Shown: one piece after another, positions 51,069 through 57,995 of the stretch
Numbering within the stretch: position 1 is the first letter of the stretch
How the letters are laid out: the number at the start of each line of letters is the position of its first letter
NCBI RefSeq assembly: GCF_003236175.1
Contig: NZ_QKTW01000015.1
Coordinates: 62,001-126,000 of the forward strand
Direction: 5' to 3'
Source of the DNA: Taibaiella soli
Lineage (GTDB): Bacteria; Bacteroidota; Bacteroidia; Chitinophagales; Chitinophagaceae
DNA: 64,000 nt
Position numbers and translations under genes: made by a program
The notes under the pieces: generated by a model
The model's input: the letters and a program-made list of their open reading frames with translations, nothing else
What the model was told of the DNA's origin: nothing
Database searches by the model: none

Positions 51069-51106
51069 TTCGCCAATTAGTCAATTCGACGATTCGACAA
51101 TGAAAT
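51067..51106. repeat. Octamer-period array over the glnS stop
   Basis: Five 8-base units in register, among them AATTCGCC, AATTAGTC and GATTCGAC. It begins within the stop codon of glnS. Confidence 0.7.
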
Positions 51107-51112
51107 GTTTAT

Positions 51113-51155
51113 AAATAGAAATGGGATGAAGCAATGCTTCATCCCATTTCTATTT
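51113..51155. terminator. Very long bidirectional terminator hairpin
   Basis: Twenty-base perfect stem (left arm starts AAATAGAAATGGGATG) with a 3-base AAT loop, between convergent glnS and the 538-aa sorting-domain protein gene. Confidence 0.92.
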
Positions 51156-51173
51156 AAGCGTATAATGGCGACT

Positions 51174-51240
51174 GAATTAACCGTTTAATTATTTAACCGA
51201 ATAACTGCTAACCAATTGCCAAATTGATTTATCGAATAAC
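51174..51240. repeat. Octamer-period array running into the 3' end of a coding gene
   Basis: Seven consecutive 8-base units from GAATTAAC to AATTGATT (51174-51229), then another CGAATAAC at 51233-51240 that encodes the last residues of the minus-strand protein. It abuts the stop codon. Confidence 0.65.
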
Positions 51241-52845
51241 AGAGAATCTTTGCACAGCAGCTTCATTTACTTTGATCAGATAGAGGCCGGCAGGTAATTC
51301 AGAGATATTAAGCTGGATTTTTCCGGCATTGTAAGCACCGGTTTTGTAAACACATTTTCCAACCACATTGTATATACCAATACTTTCAACAGACGTACCT
51401 GCATTAATATTTAAGATATCGGTCGCAGGATTAGGATAAATATCAAAACCAGAGGTCAAAGCATTTACATTCTGAATGTCGGTTCCACCGCCATAATTAA
51501 ACCCGGCAGAAGTTGCTGAGCAGCCATTAGTGTCTGAAACCGTTACCGCATAAGTGCCGTTTGATGTTGGTGTAAATACGGCATTGGTAGCACCCGAGAT
51601 AGGAAGTGTTCCTATTAACCATTGATAAGTATCGTAACCAACAGTGGTAGTCAACCCATTTCCGATCATTGTAATGACCGGCGTACTCGGCAAAGGATTA
51701 ACAGTAATCGCTTTTACTGCAACTGCAGTTCCGCAGGAATTAGTAACGGTGTATAATATAGTATCAATTCCGACTTGATTTCCTGTAACAATACCACCAG
51801 ACACTGAAGCGCTTGAATTGGTAGCGCTCCAGGTTCCACCGGCTACAGTAGTACTCAGCGTTAATGTGGAGCCGATACATACTTTTGAGCCGCCGGAAAT
51901 AGTTCCTGCATTAGCCGCGGGATTCACGGTAATAACTTTCGTGGCAACAGTATCGCCACAACCTGATACGGTATACATAATCGTATCAACTCCCGCAGTA
52001 ACGCCGGTAACTACAACCGTATCGCCATTTGGAGCTAACGTTACATTTCCGTTCGCTGCACTCCATGTACCACCAGTTGCGGTATTTGTCAGCGTTATTG
52101 TTGACGTCGGACATACCGAAGACGGACCGCTGATAGTACCTGCGTTAGCCAATGGATTTACCGTAATAATTTTAGTAGTGACAGCTGTATCACAACCATA
52201 AAGCATGTACTTAATTGTATCGAGCCCAGCTGAAACGCCCGTAACCGTTACTGTATTACCGCTGGGAGTCAGGGCCGCATTTCCGTTTGTTGCACTCCAG
52301 GTACCATTTGCACCATTAGAAGCGGTGGTATTAGTAAGCGTTATCGCTGATTGCTGGCACACCGACGAAGGACCAGAAATCGTACCCGCATTGGCGAGGC
52401 CAGCATATTTCGTTATTACGAACACGACATATTTCGAATAAGATGTTGCCGTATCAGTCAGTTGACACCTTACATAAAATGTTCCGTTAGTCGTAGTACC
52501 ACCGCCATACATCTGCAACCAAAAAAGGATAGAAGTGGACGAGGGGTCTGTGTATCTGATAATCCCATTCGAAAGCGTGTTTCCGCCATAAACCGCGACA
52601 TTATCACCAATTCCTGCATTCGACGCCCAGTCGCTTGGAAAATCAGTAGCTGTAACATGCCAGGCTATCCTAACAGGAATAGGAGACGTCACAGTAATCG
52701 GGTTATCAAAATTGATAGTCGTACCGTTGCAGGGCAATGTCCCAAATACAGTATCTGCCTGAGTAGTAAACGACTGAGCCTTACCATTGAAATTTACAAG
52801 AAACGAGGCTGCAAACAGCAAAAAGAGGGTTTTGAAGAAACGCAT
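51229..52845 (-). CDS. Secreted repeat protein with T9SS type A sorting domain
   Basis: 538 residues. Signal peptide about 1-23 (MRFFKTLFLLFAASFLVNF). After a unique N-terminal domain of about 140 residues come three tandem repeats of about 75-85 residues, each beginning ANAGTISG and containing GGTWSA and a D(T)I-Y strand, then an Ig-like unit with YQW and ISGAT. The last 80 residues are a sorting domain (FDIYPNPATDILNI, GIYNVVGKCVY, LPAGLYLIKV). Likely surface-attached or secreted; no enzyme motif. It is a smaller relative in style of the two giant proteins at 4-20 kb, but its sorting domain is clearly different in sequence. Confidence 0.92.
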   Translation of the reverse strand: MRFFKTLFLLFAASFLVNFNGKAQSFTTQADTVFGTLPCNGTTINFDNPITVTSPIPVRIAWHVTATDFPSDWASNAGIGDNVAVYGGNTLSNGIIRYTDPSSTSILFWLQMYGGGTTTNGTFYVRCQLTDTATSYSKYVVFVITKYAGLANAGTISGPSSVCQQSAITLTNTTASNGANGTWSATNGNAALTPSGNTVTVTGVSAGLDTIKYMLYGCDTAVTTKIITVNPLANAGTISGPSSVCPTSTITLTNTATGGTWSAANGNVTLAPNGDTVVVTGVTAGVDTIMYTVSGCGDTVATKVITVNPAANAGTISGGSKVCIGSTLTLSTTVAGGTWSATNSSASVSGGIVTGNQVGIDTILYTVTNSCGTAVAVKAITVNPLPSTPVITMIGNGLTTTVGYDTYQWLIGTLPISGATNAVFTPTSNGTYAVTVSDTNGCSATSAGFNYGGGTDIQNVNALTSGFDIYPNPATDILNINAGTSVESIGIYNVVGKCVYKTGAYNAGKIQLNISELPAGLYLIKVNEAAVQRFSVIR

Positions 52846-52886
52846 AGGTCTATATTTTTTGAAAAATAAGGTGGTTAATTTCGCGG

Positions 52887-52913
52887 CAAAATTACCTAAA
52901 AATCATTAGGTAA
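52887..52913 (-). promoter_or_regulatory. Promoter box overlapped by an inverted repeat
   Basis: Minus-strand TAATTTTG (52887-52894) fits TAnnTTTG, about 40 bases upstream of the 538-aa protein gene. The 8-base inverted repeat TTACCTAA/TTAGGTAA (52892-52913) overlaps it by three bases and could be an operator; which regulator would bind is unknown. Confidence 0.45.
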
Positions 52914-52935
52914 CGGTTAAAATTATCTTACCTAT

Positions 52936-52968
52936 AAAAATGGAAAGTTCCCCGAAGAGAACTTTCCA
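52936..52968 (-). terminator. Terminator of ridA
   Basis: Ten-base perfect stem TGGAAAGTTC/GAACTTTCCA with 8-base loop, followed on the minus strand by TTTTTAT, 35 bases past the ridA stop. Confidence 0.8.
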
Positions 52969-53002
52969 GCTTATAAAATTGCCGAATTTGTTAATTGCCA
53001 GA

Positions 53003-53383
53003 TTACTTAGCTGCTACCACAGAAATCTCCACTTTTACACCTTTTGGCAAACCTGCTACCTGAACTGTTTCGCGAGCAGGAGCATCTTCACCGAAGTAGC
53101 TGCCATACACTTCATTTACCTGCGCAAACTGGCCCATGTCCATTAGAAAAATGGTTGATTTCAGCACATTGGAGAAATCCATGCCGGCCTCCGTGAGGAT
53201 AGCCTTCAGATTTTCCATTACTTTTTTCGTTTCCGTCTGAATATCGCCTTGAATGAGTTCACCAGAAACAGCGTCAAGTGCTATCTGTCCCGAAACGAAC
53301 AGCATATTACCAAATTGAACAGCCTGGTTATATGGCCCAATTGGAGCCGGAGCGTTATCGGTGCGTATGATTTTCTTTTCCAT
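53003..53383 (-). CDS. ridA: Reactive intermediate deaminase, RidA family
   Basis: 126 residues from ATG at 53383; the longer frame start would run through the promoter region. Hydrolyses 2-aminoacrylate and other enamines/imines. Family signature: APAPIGPYNQAV (11-22), LFVSGQIALD, VMENLKAILTEAG, KSTIFLMDMGQF, and ARETVQVAGLPKGVKVEIS with the substrate-binding Arg104. Divergent from tsaB with 37 bases between start codons; both -7 boxes fit in that gap. Confidence 0.95.
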   Translation of the reverse strand: MEKKIIRTDNAPAPIGPYNQAVQFGNMLFVSGQIALDAVSGELIQGDIQTETKKVMENLKAILTEAGMDFSNVLKSTIFLMDMGQFAQVNEVYGSYFGEDAPARETVQVAGLPKGVKVEISVVAAK

Positions 53384-53388
53384 GCTTA

Positions 53389-53396
53389 CAAAAATA
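53389..53396 (-). promoter_or_regulatory. -7 box for ridA
   Basis: Minus-strand TATTTTTG fits TAnnTTTG and is five bases upstream of the ridA ATG. It lies eight bases from the tsaB box on the other strand. Confidence 0.6.
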
Positions 53397-53404
53397 GCAT
53401 ATCG

Positions 53405-53412
53405 TACTTTTG
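53405..53412 (+). promoter_or_regulatory. -7 box for tsaB
   Basis: TACTTTTG fits TAnnTTTG, eight bases before the tsaB ATG. Confidence 0.6.
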
Positions 53413-53420
53413 CAAAATCC

Positions 53421-54116
53421 ATGAGTTACATTCTTCACATCGACACCTCAGGCAATGAAGGCACCATTGCGCTCTCTGAGGATGGAAAAATTCTTTTCAC
53501 GGAACGAAATGCCAACGCCCGCGATCACGCAGCCAGCATCAATCTAATGGTGGAACGTATTTTACAGGCAGCAGACATCGGCATTCAACAACTATCTGCA
53601 ATCAGCGTTTGCGCCGGTCCCGGCTCTTATACAGGCTTGCGCATTGGTCTGGCTACTGCCAAAGGTTACTGTTATGCTTACGACATTCCTTTGATGCTGG
53701 AAAACAGACTTACGCTGCTCGCCTATCAGTTTTTTGAACAATTGAAAAGAGAAGGGAAACATATAGATTTAATTATAACAGCGTTGGTAGCCCGTGAGAA
53801 TGAGTACTTTTTCGCATCTTATGATGGCAATTTTAATATCAAAACAGCGCCGACCCATATCACAGAAGAAGATTTATTAAGCGTAATGGAATCAAATAGC
53901 GATAATGCTTATATAACTGGCAGGTTATCAGCAAAATCGATTAACAGTACATACATGCATTCTGGAAATTACATTGATAATGAATCGATTGACGCAGAAT
54001 TTTGGGCAAAAAAGAGTTTTGACGCATATAAATGTCAAAAATTTGTCACTTTGTCCAGCGCCGAACCTTTTTATCTGAAGCAAGTATTCATAAATAAACC
54101 GTTGAAAAACAATTAG
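53421..54116 (+). CDS. tsaB: tRNA threonylcarbamoyladenosine biosynthesis protein TsaB
   Basis: 231 residues from ATG at 53421 (an upstream in-frame ATG at 53361 would translate through ridA's start and the promoter). ASKHA-fold partner of TsaD in t6A37 modification of ANN-decoding tRNAs. Motifs: ILHIDTSGNEGTIAL at the start, RDHAASINLMVERIL, ISVCAGPGSYTGLRIGLATAKGYCYA (the most diagnostic block) and LITALVARENEYFFASYD. The C-terminal part is variable, as usual. Confidence 0.94.
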   Translation: MSYILHIDTSGNEGTIALSEDGKILFTERNANARDHAASINLMVERILQAADIGIQQLSAISVCAGPGSYTGLRIGLATAKGYCYAYDIPLMLENRLTLLAYQFFEQLKREGKHIDLIITALVARENEYFFASYDGNFNIKTAPTHITEEDLLSVMESNSDNAYITGRLSAKSINSTYMHSGNYIDNESIDAEFWAKKSFDAYKCQKFVTLSSAEPFYLKQVFINKPLKNN

Positions 54117-54208
54117 GTGTCAGATATCGCAAACAGGATATATTTGTTTTTTAACGCTGGATTAACAACGTTTATCTATAGAAAGCCTTTTCATATCTCC
54201 ACATTGCG

Positions 54209-54216
54209 TATATTTG
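54209..54216 (+). promoter_or_regulatory. -7 box for the ArsR-type gene
   Basis: TATATTTG fits TAnnTTTG, giving a leader of about 85 bases before the ATG at 54307. Confidence 0.55.
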
Positions 54217-54306
54217 CAGTGTCATATCGATGATATCTATCTCTGATGTGCCCCACTAAAGCAATAAAATATTTATTAATTAACCTCTGAAAAATTTATT
54301 AAGTAG

Positions 54307-54669
54307 ATGGAAACTACAATGTCAGGAAACACATTGGTAATTCGTAAAGACGAAGGTTCCAACGAGCAGATCAAACTGGATTACATGGCTGTGAAAAGTG
54401 CAGCTATGACTCTGCGCGCTATTAATCACAAATTGCGCCAGCAAATTGTAAAATTGCTGGAAGAAAACAAACGCATGAACGTAACTGATATCTACGTAAA
54501 ACTGCGTCTGGAGCAATCAGTAGCTTCTCAACATCTTGCTATCCTCCGTCGTGCGAATATCGTTCGTACAGAACGCGATGGTAAATTTATTCACTACAGC
54601 CTGAACCACAGCCGCATTGCTTCTGTAGCTCAGTTCGTTAATGATTTAGTAAATTCTGACGAAGCTTAG
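54307..54669 (+). CDS. ArsR-family winged-helix regulator
   Basis: 120 residues. The winged helix spans about 33-105: MTLRAINHKLRQQIVKLLEENKRMNVTDIYVKL, recognition helix RLEQSVASQHLAILRRANIV and wing RTERDGKFIHYSLN. There is no Cys-rich metal site of the CVC type, so a metal sensor is not supported; the protein may respond to another signal. An N-terminal extension of about 25 residues precedes the domain. Monocistronic with its own promoter box and terminator; target genes unknown. Confidence 0.92.
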   Translation: METTMSGNTLVIRKDEGSNEQIKLDYMAVKSAAMTLRAINHKLRQQIVKLLEENKRMNVTDIYVKLRLEQSVASQHLAILRRANIVRTERDGKFIHYSLNHSRIASVAQFVNDLVNSDEA

Positions 54670-54685
54670 TTTTAAGCGTTGTTAA

Positions 54686-54726
54686 AAATAAAAAGACCAT
54701 GCTTTTCAGCATGGTCTTTTTATTTA
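54686..54726. terminator. Bidirectional terminator
   Basis: Eighteen-base perfect stem with AAAGACCATGCT in the left arm and a TTTC loop, between the convergent ArsR gene and the PaaY-like gene. Confidence 0.9.
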
Positions 54727-54750
54727 ATGATGATTGATGACTGATTAGTT
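54723..54750. repeat. Heptamer-period array
   Basis: Four 7-base units, including ATGATTG and ATGACTG, starting within the foot of the terminator hairpin. Confidence 0.45.
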
Positions 54751-54808
54751 CTTCGCATATCAGCTATTAATCTTGTACTCCACTCAAGACAATATCAGCC
54801 GTCAGCGG

Positions 54809-55408
54809 TTAACCTTCGTTTTTGATTTTATTCCAGGTATCATAAAGCGATTCCTGGGCAGGCCGGTCGGCAGGCATTTCCCGCAATGGTTCTACGGCGC
54901 GTAATGTTTCATAGCAATCTTTCGGCAACATCTGATACAATTTCGTCCCTTTGGTTTTCCACGCAATCATCTCGTCAGAAACTTCCTTGATGATTTTACC
55001 TGGATTACCTACTACCAAGGATCTCGGAGGAATTTTGCTGCCCGCGTTGATAAAGCTCAACGCGCCAATGATGCATTCATCGCCAATTTCTACTTCGTCC
55101 ATCACCACGGCATTCATGCCAACCATTACATTCCGGCCAATAACGCCACCGTGAATGATAGCTCCATGGCCAATATGCGCGCTTTCTTTCAGGAGAACAG
55201 TAACACCGGGAAACATATGAATTGTGCAATTTTCCTGAACATTACAGCCGTCTTCGATCACAATGCCCCCCCAATCGCCACGCAATGCGGCACCAGGCCC
55301 AATGTAAACGTCTTTCCCTATAATGACATTCCCGGTCACGGCCGCCTGTGGATGCACAAATGCAGACGGATGAACTACTGGGATAAATCCTTTGAATTCG
55401 TAAATCAT
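54809..55408 (-). CDS. paaY: γ-carbonic-anhydrase-like hexapeptide protein, PaaY/CaiE type
   Basis: 199 residues. Left-handed β-helix with hexapeptide repeats (VTGNVIIGKDVYIGPGAALRGDWG, VMVGMNAVVMDEVEIGDECIIGA, VVGNPGKIIKEVS). Likely metal ligands are His64, His81 and His86 (CTIH and HGAIIH). The opening YEFKGFIPVVHPSAFVHPQA and the length match PaaY, a thioesterase that removes dead-end CoA derivatives in phenylacetate degradation, and its relative CaiE. It lies 17 kb from paaABCD on the same strand. The C-terminal YDTWNKIKNEG tail fits PaaY. Assignment is by resemblance. Confidence 0.85.
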   Translation of the reverse strand: MIYEFKGFIPVVHPSAFVHPQAAVTGNVIIGKDVYIGPGAALRGDWGGIVIEDGCNVQENCTIHMFPGVTVLLKESAHIGHGAIIHGGVIGRNVMVGMNAVVMDEVEIGDECIIGALSFINAGSKIPPRSLVVGNPGKIIKEVSDEMIAWKTKGTKLYQMLPKDCYETLRAVEPLREMPADRPAQESLYDTWNKIKNEG

Positions 55409-55444
55409 ATACTAAAACTAGGTTAAATCGTTGATTTGTGGGTC

Positions 55445-55544
55445 GTCAATGGTCAGTTGTGAGTTTCCCTGGTTTTGAATACTATAAAAATGAAATTGGC
55501 GGACGTTTTTAACCCCTCGTAACTGACCATTGACAACTCACAAC
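55445..55544. repeat. Inverted pair of heptamer-type repeats
   Basis: GTCAATGGTCAGTTGTGAG at 55445-55463; the reverse complement of its first 14 bases lies at 55521-55534, followed by CTCACAAC at 55537-55544 (complement of GTTGTGAG). The 278-base gap between paaY and the DUF4290 gene holds nothing else I can name besides a possible -7 box. Confidence 0.65.
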
Positions 55545-55564
55545 AGATTTGATATTTTTTCCCT

Positions 55565-55572
55565 TATATTTG
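55565..55572 (+). promoter_or_regulatory. Possible -7 box for DUF4290-murA
   Basis: TATATTTG fits TAnnTTTG but lies 114 bases before the ATG and lacks a well-spaced -33 box. Confidence 0.35.
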
Positions 55573-55686
55573 CTTTGAAGGCGTTTCGGCAGCAATCAAC
55601 CCTTATATTCCGTTGCTATTTGCTGCATTATTTCACTTAATTTGATGCGTACGCCACAAGTTTTTTTATTTTGACTTTTCTTTTTC

Positions 55687-56469
55687 ATGGAATACAATAC
55701 ATCGCGCACTAAGATGCTGATGCCCGAATATGGGCGCAACGTTCAGCGAATGGTAGAATACCTGCTGACGATTGAAGATCGCGGACGCAGACTGCGCAAC
55801 GCAGAAGCCATCATCGAACTGATGGGAACCCTCAACCCTCATCTCAAAACGATTGAAGATTACAAACACAAGCTCTGGGACCATCTTTACCAGATGACTG
55901 ATTTCAGACTGGACGTAGACGCTCCTTATCCGGCTCCGACTCCAGAACAGTTATTTAAAAAACCAGAACCGCTCGATTATCCGGGAGACAACATTCGTCA
56001 CCGCCATTTGGGGCACAACCTGGAAAGCCTGCTGAAAAAAGCCATGGCTGAACAAGATCCGGAAAAACGTCAGGGCTATACACAGGCAATCGGCTACTAC
56101 ATGAAGCTTGCCTATACCAATTGGCATAAAGAACCGGTGCATGACGACATGATCAAAAACGAACTTGCTGAAGTTACAGACGGCTATCTGCAATACCAGA
56201 CCGGCGGTTACCGCGTTCACTTCGATGGTCGTCAGGCCAACAATTTCAAGCGGAACAATAACAACAGTAATAACAACAACAACAATAATAACCGCAACTT
56301 TAAAAACGCTTCTGGCGGTCGCAACAATAATAACAACAATAACAGCGGGGGCGGTCGCAACTTCGGAAACAATAACAATAATAACAACAACAATAATAAC
56401 AACAATAGCGGCGGCGGTTATGGTAATAATTTCAAGAACCGCAAATTCAATAAGAACAAAAACAAATAA
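55687..56469 (+). CDS. DUF4290 protein with Asn-rich tail
   Basis: 260 residues. Residues 1-185 are the DUF4290 domain: MEYNTSRTKMLMPEYGRNVQRMVEYLLTIEDRGRR, LNPHLKTIEDYKHKLWDHLYQM, FKKPEPLDYP and HRHLGHNLESLLKKAM. From about 190 onward the protein is almost only Asn with Gly, Arg and Ser (runs of 8 to 13 Asn), ending in basic KNRKFNKNKNK. The domain is conserved upstream of murA in Bacteroidetes, and here murA starts 14 bases after the stop. Function unknown; the low-complexity, Arg/Gly-containing tail resembles disordered RNA-binding or condensate-forming tails, which is inference. Confidence 0.88.
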   Translation: MEYNTSRTKMLMPEYGRNVQRMVEYLLTIEDRGRRLRNAEAIIELMGTLNPHLKTIEDYKHKLWDHLYQMTDFRLDVDAPYPAPTPEQLFKKPEPLDYPGDNIRHRHLGHNLESLLKKAMAEQDPEKRQGYTQAIGYYMKLAYTNWHKEPVHDDMIKNELAEVTDGYLQYQTGGYRVHFDGRQANNFKRNNNNSNNNNNNNNRNFKNASGGRNNNNNNNSGGGRNFGNNNNNNNNNNNNNSGGGYGNNFKNRKFNKNKNK

Positions 56470-56483
56470 CCGCAGCCAATTCC

Positions 56484-57797
56484 ATGAATGCTTTTGAAAT
56501 TCGCGGTGGACGCGCTCTTGCGGGATCCATAAAACCACAAGGTGCTAAAAACGAGGCGTTGCAGGTGCTTTGTGCAGCTTTGCTCACGGATCAGCCTGTC
56601 ACCTTTCACAATGTTCCGGATATCCTTGATGTCAATCTGCTGATTGAACTGCTCGCGGATGTAGGTGTTCGTGTAGAACGCCCGAAACCCAATACAGTAA
56701 TCTTGCAGGCTACGACCATTGACACCGATTTCTTTTCGGGTCCGGTATTCAAGAAAAAATCAGGCAAACTACGTGGTGCTGTAATGCTGGCCGGACCGAT
56801 GCTGGCACGTTTCCGCAAAGCACAGATTCCGCAACCTGGTGGCGACAAAATAGGACGCCGCAGATTGGATACACATATTCGCGGGTTTGAAAAACTGGGC
56901 GTTAAATTCCATTACAATACTGAAGAAAGCCTTTTTGACCTGAATGCTGAAACGCTGAAAGGCAATTATATGCTGATGGATGAGCCATCCGTAACGGGTA
57001 CGGCCAATATTCTGATGGCGGCTTCTATGGCAGATGGTGTAACTACAATTTACAATGCTGCCTGTGAACCTTACGTACAGCAGCTTTGCCATATGCTCAA
57101 CCGAATGGGCGCAAAGATCAGCGGTATCGGGTCTAATCTGCTGGTGGTAGAAGGTGTAACGCAGCTGAAAGGCTGTGAACACACTATGCTCGCTGATATG
57201 ATTGAGGTAGGTTCGTTTATCGGGCTGGCAGCGATGACACAAAGTGAGTTGCTGATACAAAATACCGACATCGCGCATCTCGGCATTATTCCTGAAACAT
57301 TTCAGCGTCTGGGTGTACAGCTGGAAGTTCGCGGCGACGATATTTTTGTTCCTGCGCAGGAACAATACCAAATACAAAAATTCATTGACGGATCTATTCT
57401 TACTATCTACGATCATCCGTGGCCGGGCTTTACGCCGGATCTGCTGAGCATTATTCTTGTAATGGCAACACAGGCAAAAGGTACGGTGCTCGTGCATCAA
57501 AAGATGTTTGAAAGCCGTTTGTTCTTCGTCGATAAACTAATTGAAATGGGTGCACAGATTGTATTGTGTGATCCGCACCGCGCAGTGGTTATCGGCTTAA
57601 ACAGACAAGTTCCTTTACGCGGCATCAACATGGTATCTCCGGATATCCGTGCTGGTGTGGCTTTGCTGATCGCGGCACTCTCTGCTCAAGGCAAAAGTAT
57701 TATTCAAAACATCAGTCAGATTGACCGCGGATATGAACGTATTGACGAGCGCTTGAATGCACTGGGTGCGGATATTCGTCGCATCAGTGTTTCATAA
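56484..57797 (+). CDS. murA: UDP-N-acetylglucosamine 1-carboxyvinyltransferase
   Basis: 437 residues. First committed step of peptidoglycan synthesis (enolpyruvyl transfer to UDP-GlcNAc). Conserved Lys22-Asn23 in GAKNEALQV; the active-site loop reads PQPGGDKIGRRR with Asp121 where E. coli has Cys115. Other family stretches: DEPSVTGTANILMAAS, AACEPYVQQLCHMLNRMGA, DMIEVGSFI, DHPWPGFTPDLLS. The Cys-to-Asp change predicts intrinsic fosfomycin resistance. Co-transcribed with DUF4290 (14-base gap). Confidence 0.97.
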   Translation: MNAFEIRGGRALAGSIKPQGAKNEALQVLCAALLTDQPVTFHNVPDILDVNLLIELLADVGVRVERPKPNTVILQATTIDTDFFSGPVFKKKSGKLRGAVMLAGPMLARFRKAQIPQPGGDKIGRRRLDTHIRGFEKLGVKFHYNTEESLFDLNAETLKGNYMLMDEPSVTGTANILMAASMADGVTTIYNAACEPYVQQLCHMLNRMGAKISGIGSNLLVVEGVTQLKGCEHTMLADMIEVGSFIGLAAMTQSELLIQNTDIAHLGIIPETFQRLGVQLEVRGDDIFVPAQEQYQIQKFIDGSILTIYDHPWPGFTPDLLSIILVMATQAKGTVLVHQKMFESRLFFVDKLIEMGAQIVLCDPHRAVVIGLNRQVPLRGINMVSPDIRAGVALLIAALSAQGKSIIQNISQIDRGYERIDERLNALGADIRRISVS

Positions 57798-57799
57798 AT

Positions 57800-57828
57800 G
57801 GCTGATGGCTGATTTTGTGATCGCTGAT
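57800..57828. repeat. Heptamer-period array after murA
   Basis: Units GGCTGAT, GGCTGAT, an 8-base TTTGTGAT and CGCTGAT, starting three bases after the murA stop. Confidence 0.6.
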
Positions 57829-57847
57829 TTAATCAAAAATCAATTAG

Positions 57848-57881
57848 AAAACGGTTGTTCCTACGAACAACCGTTTTTATT
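57848..57881 (+). terminator. Terminator of murA
   Basis: Thirteen-base perfect stem AAAACGGTTGTTC/GAACAACCGTTTT, CTAC loop, then T-rich tail. Confidence 0.88.
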
Positions 57882-57933
57882 TTTAACCATAAACTTCACT
57901 CGCATCACCGCGAGGAGCAACCCAACAAAAAAG

Positions 57934-57974
57934 AAAAAGCCTCGCACCAACAGCATTGTTAGGCGAGGCTTTCA
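57934..57974 (-). terminator. Terminator of the MBL-rhodanese gene
   Basis: Ten-base stem AAAGCCTCGC/GCGAGGCTTT with a loop that itself contains AACA/TGTT; minus-strand T-run follows. 22 bases past the stop. Confidence 0.8.
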
Positions 57975-57995
57975 CAGTTTCTATCGTTAACCTTA

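Noticed and set aside
55951-56538. 195-aa minus-strand frame with a Val/Ile-rich hydrophobic core
   Set aside because: The apparent membrane segment is simply the complement of the poly-Asn codons of the DUF4290 gene.
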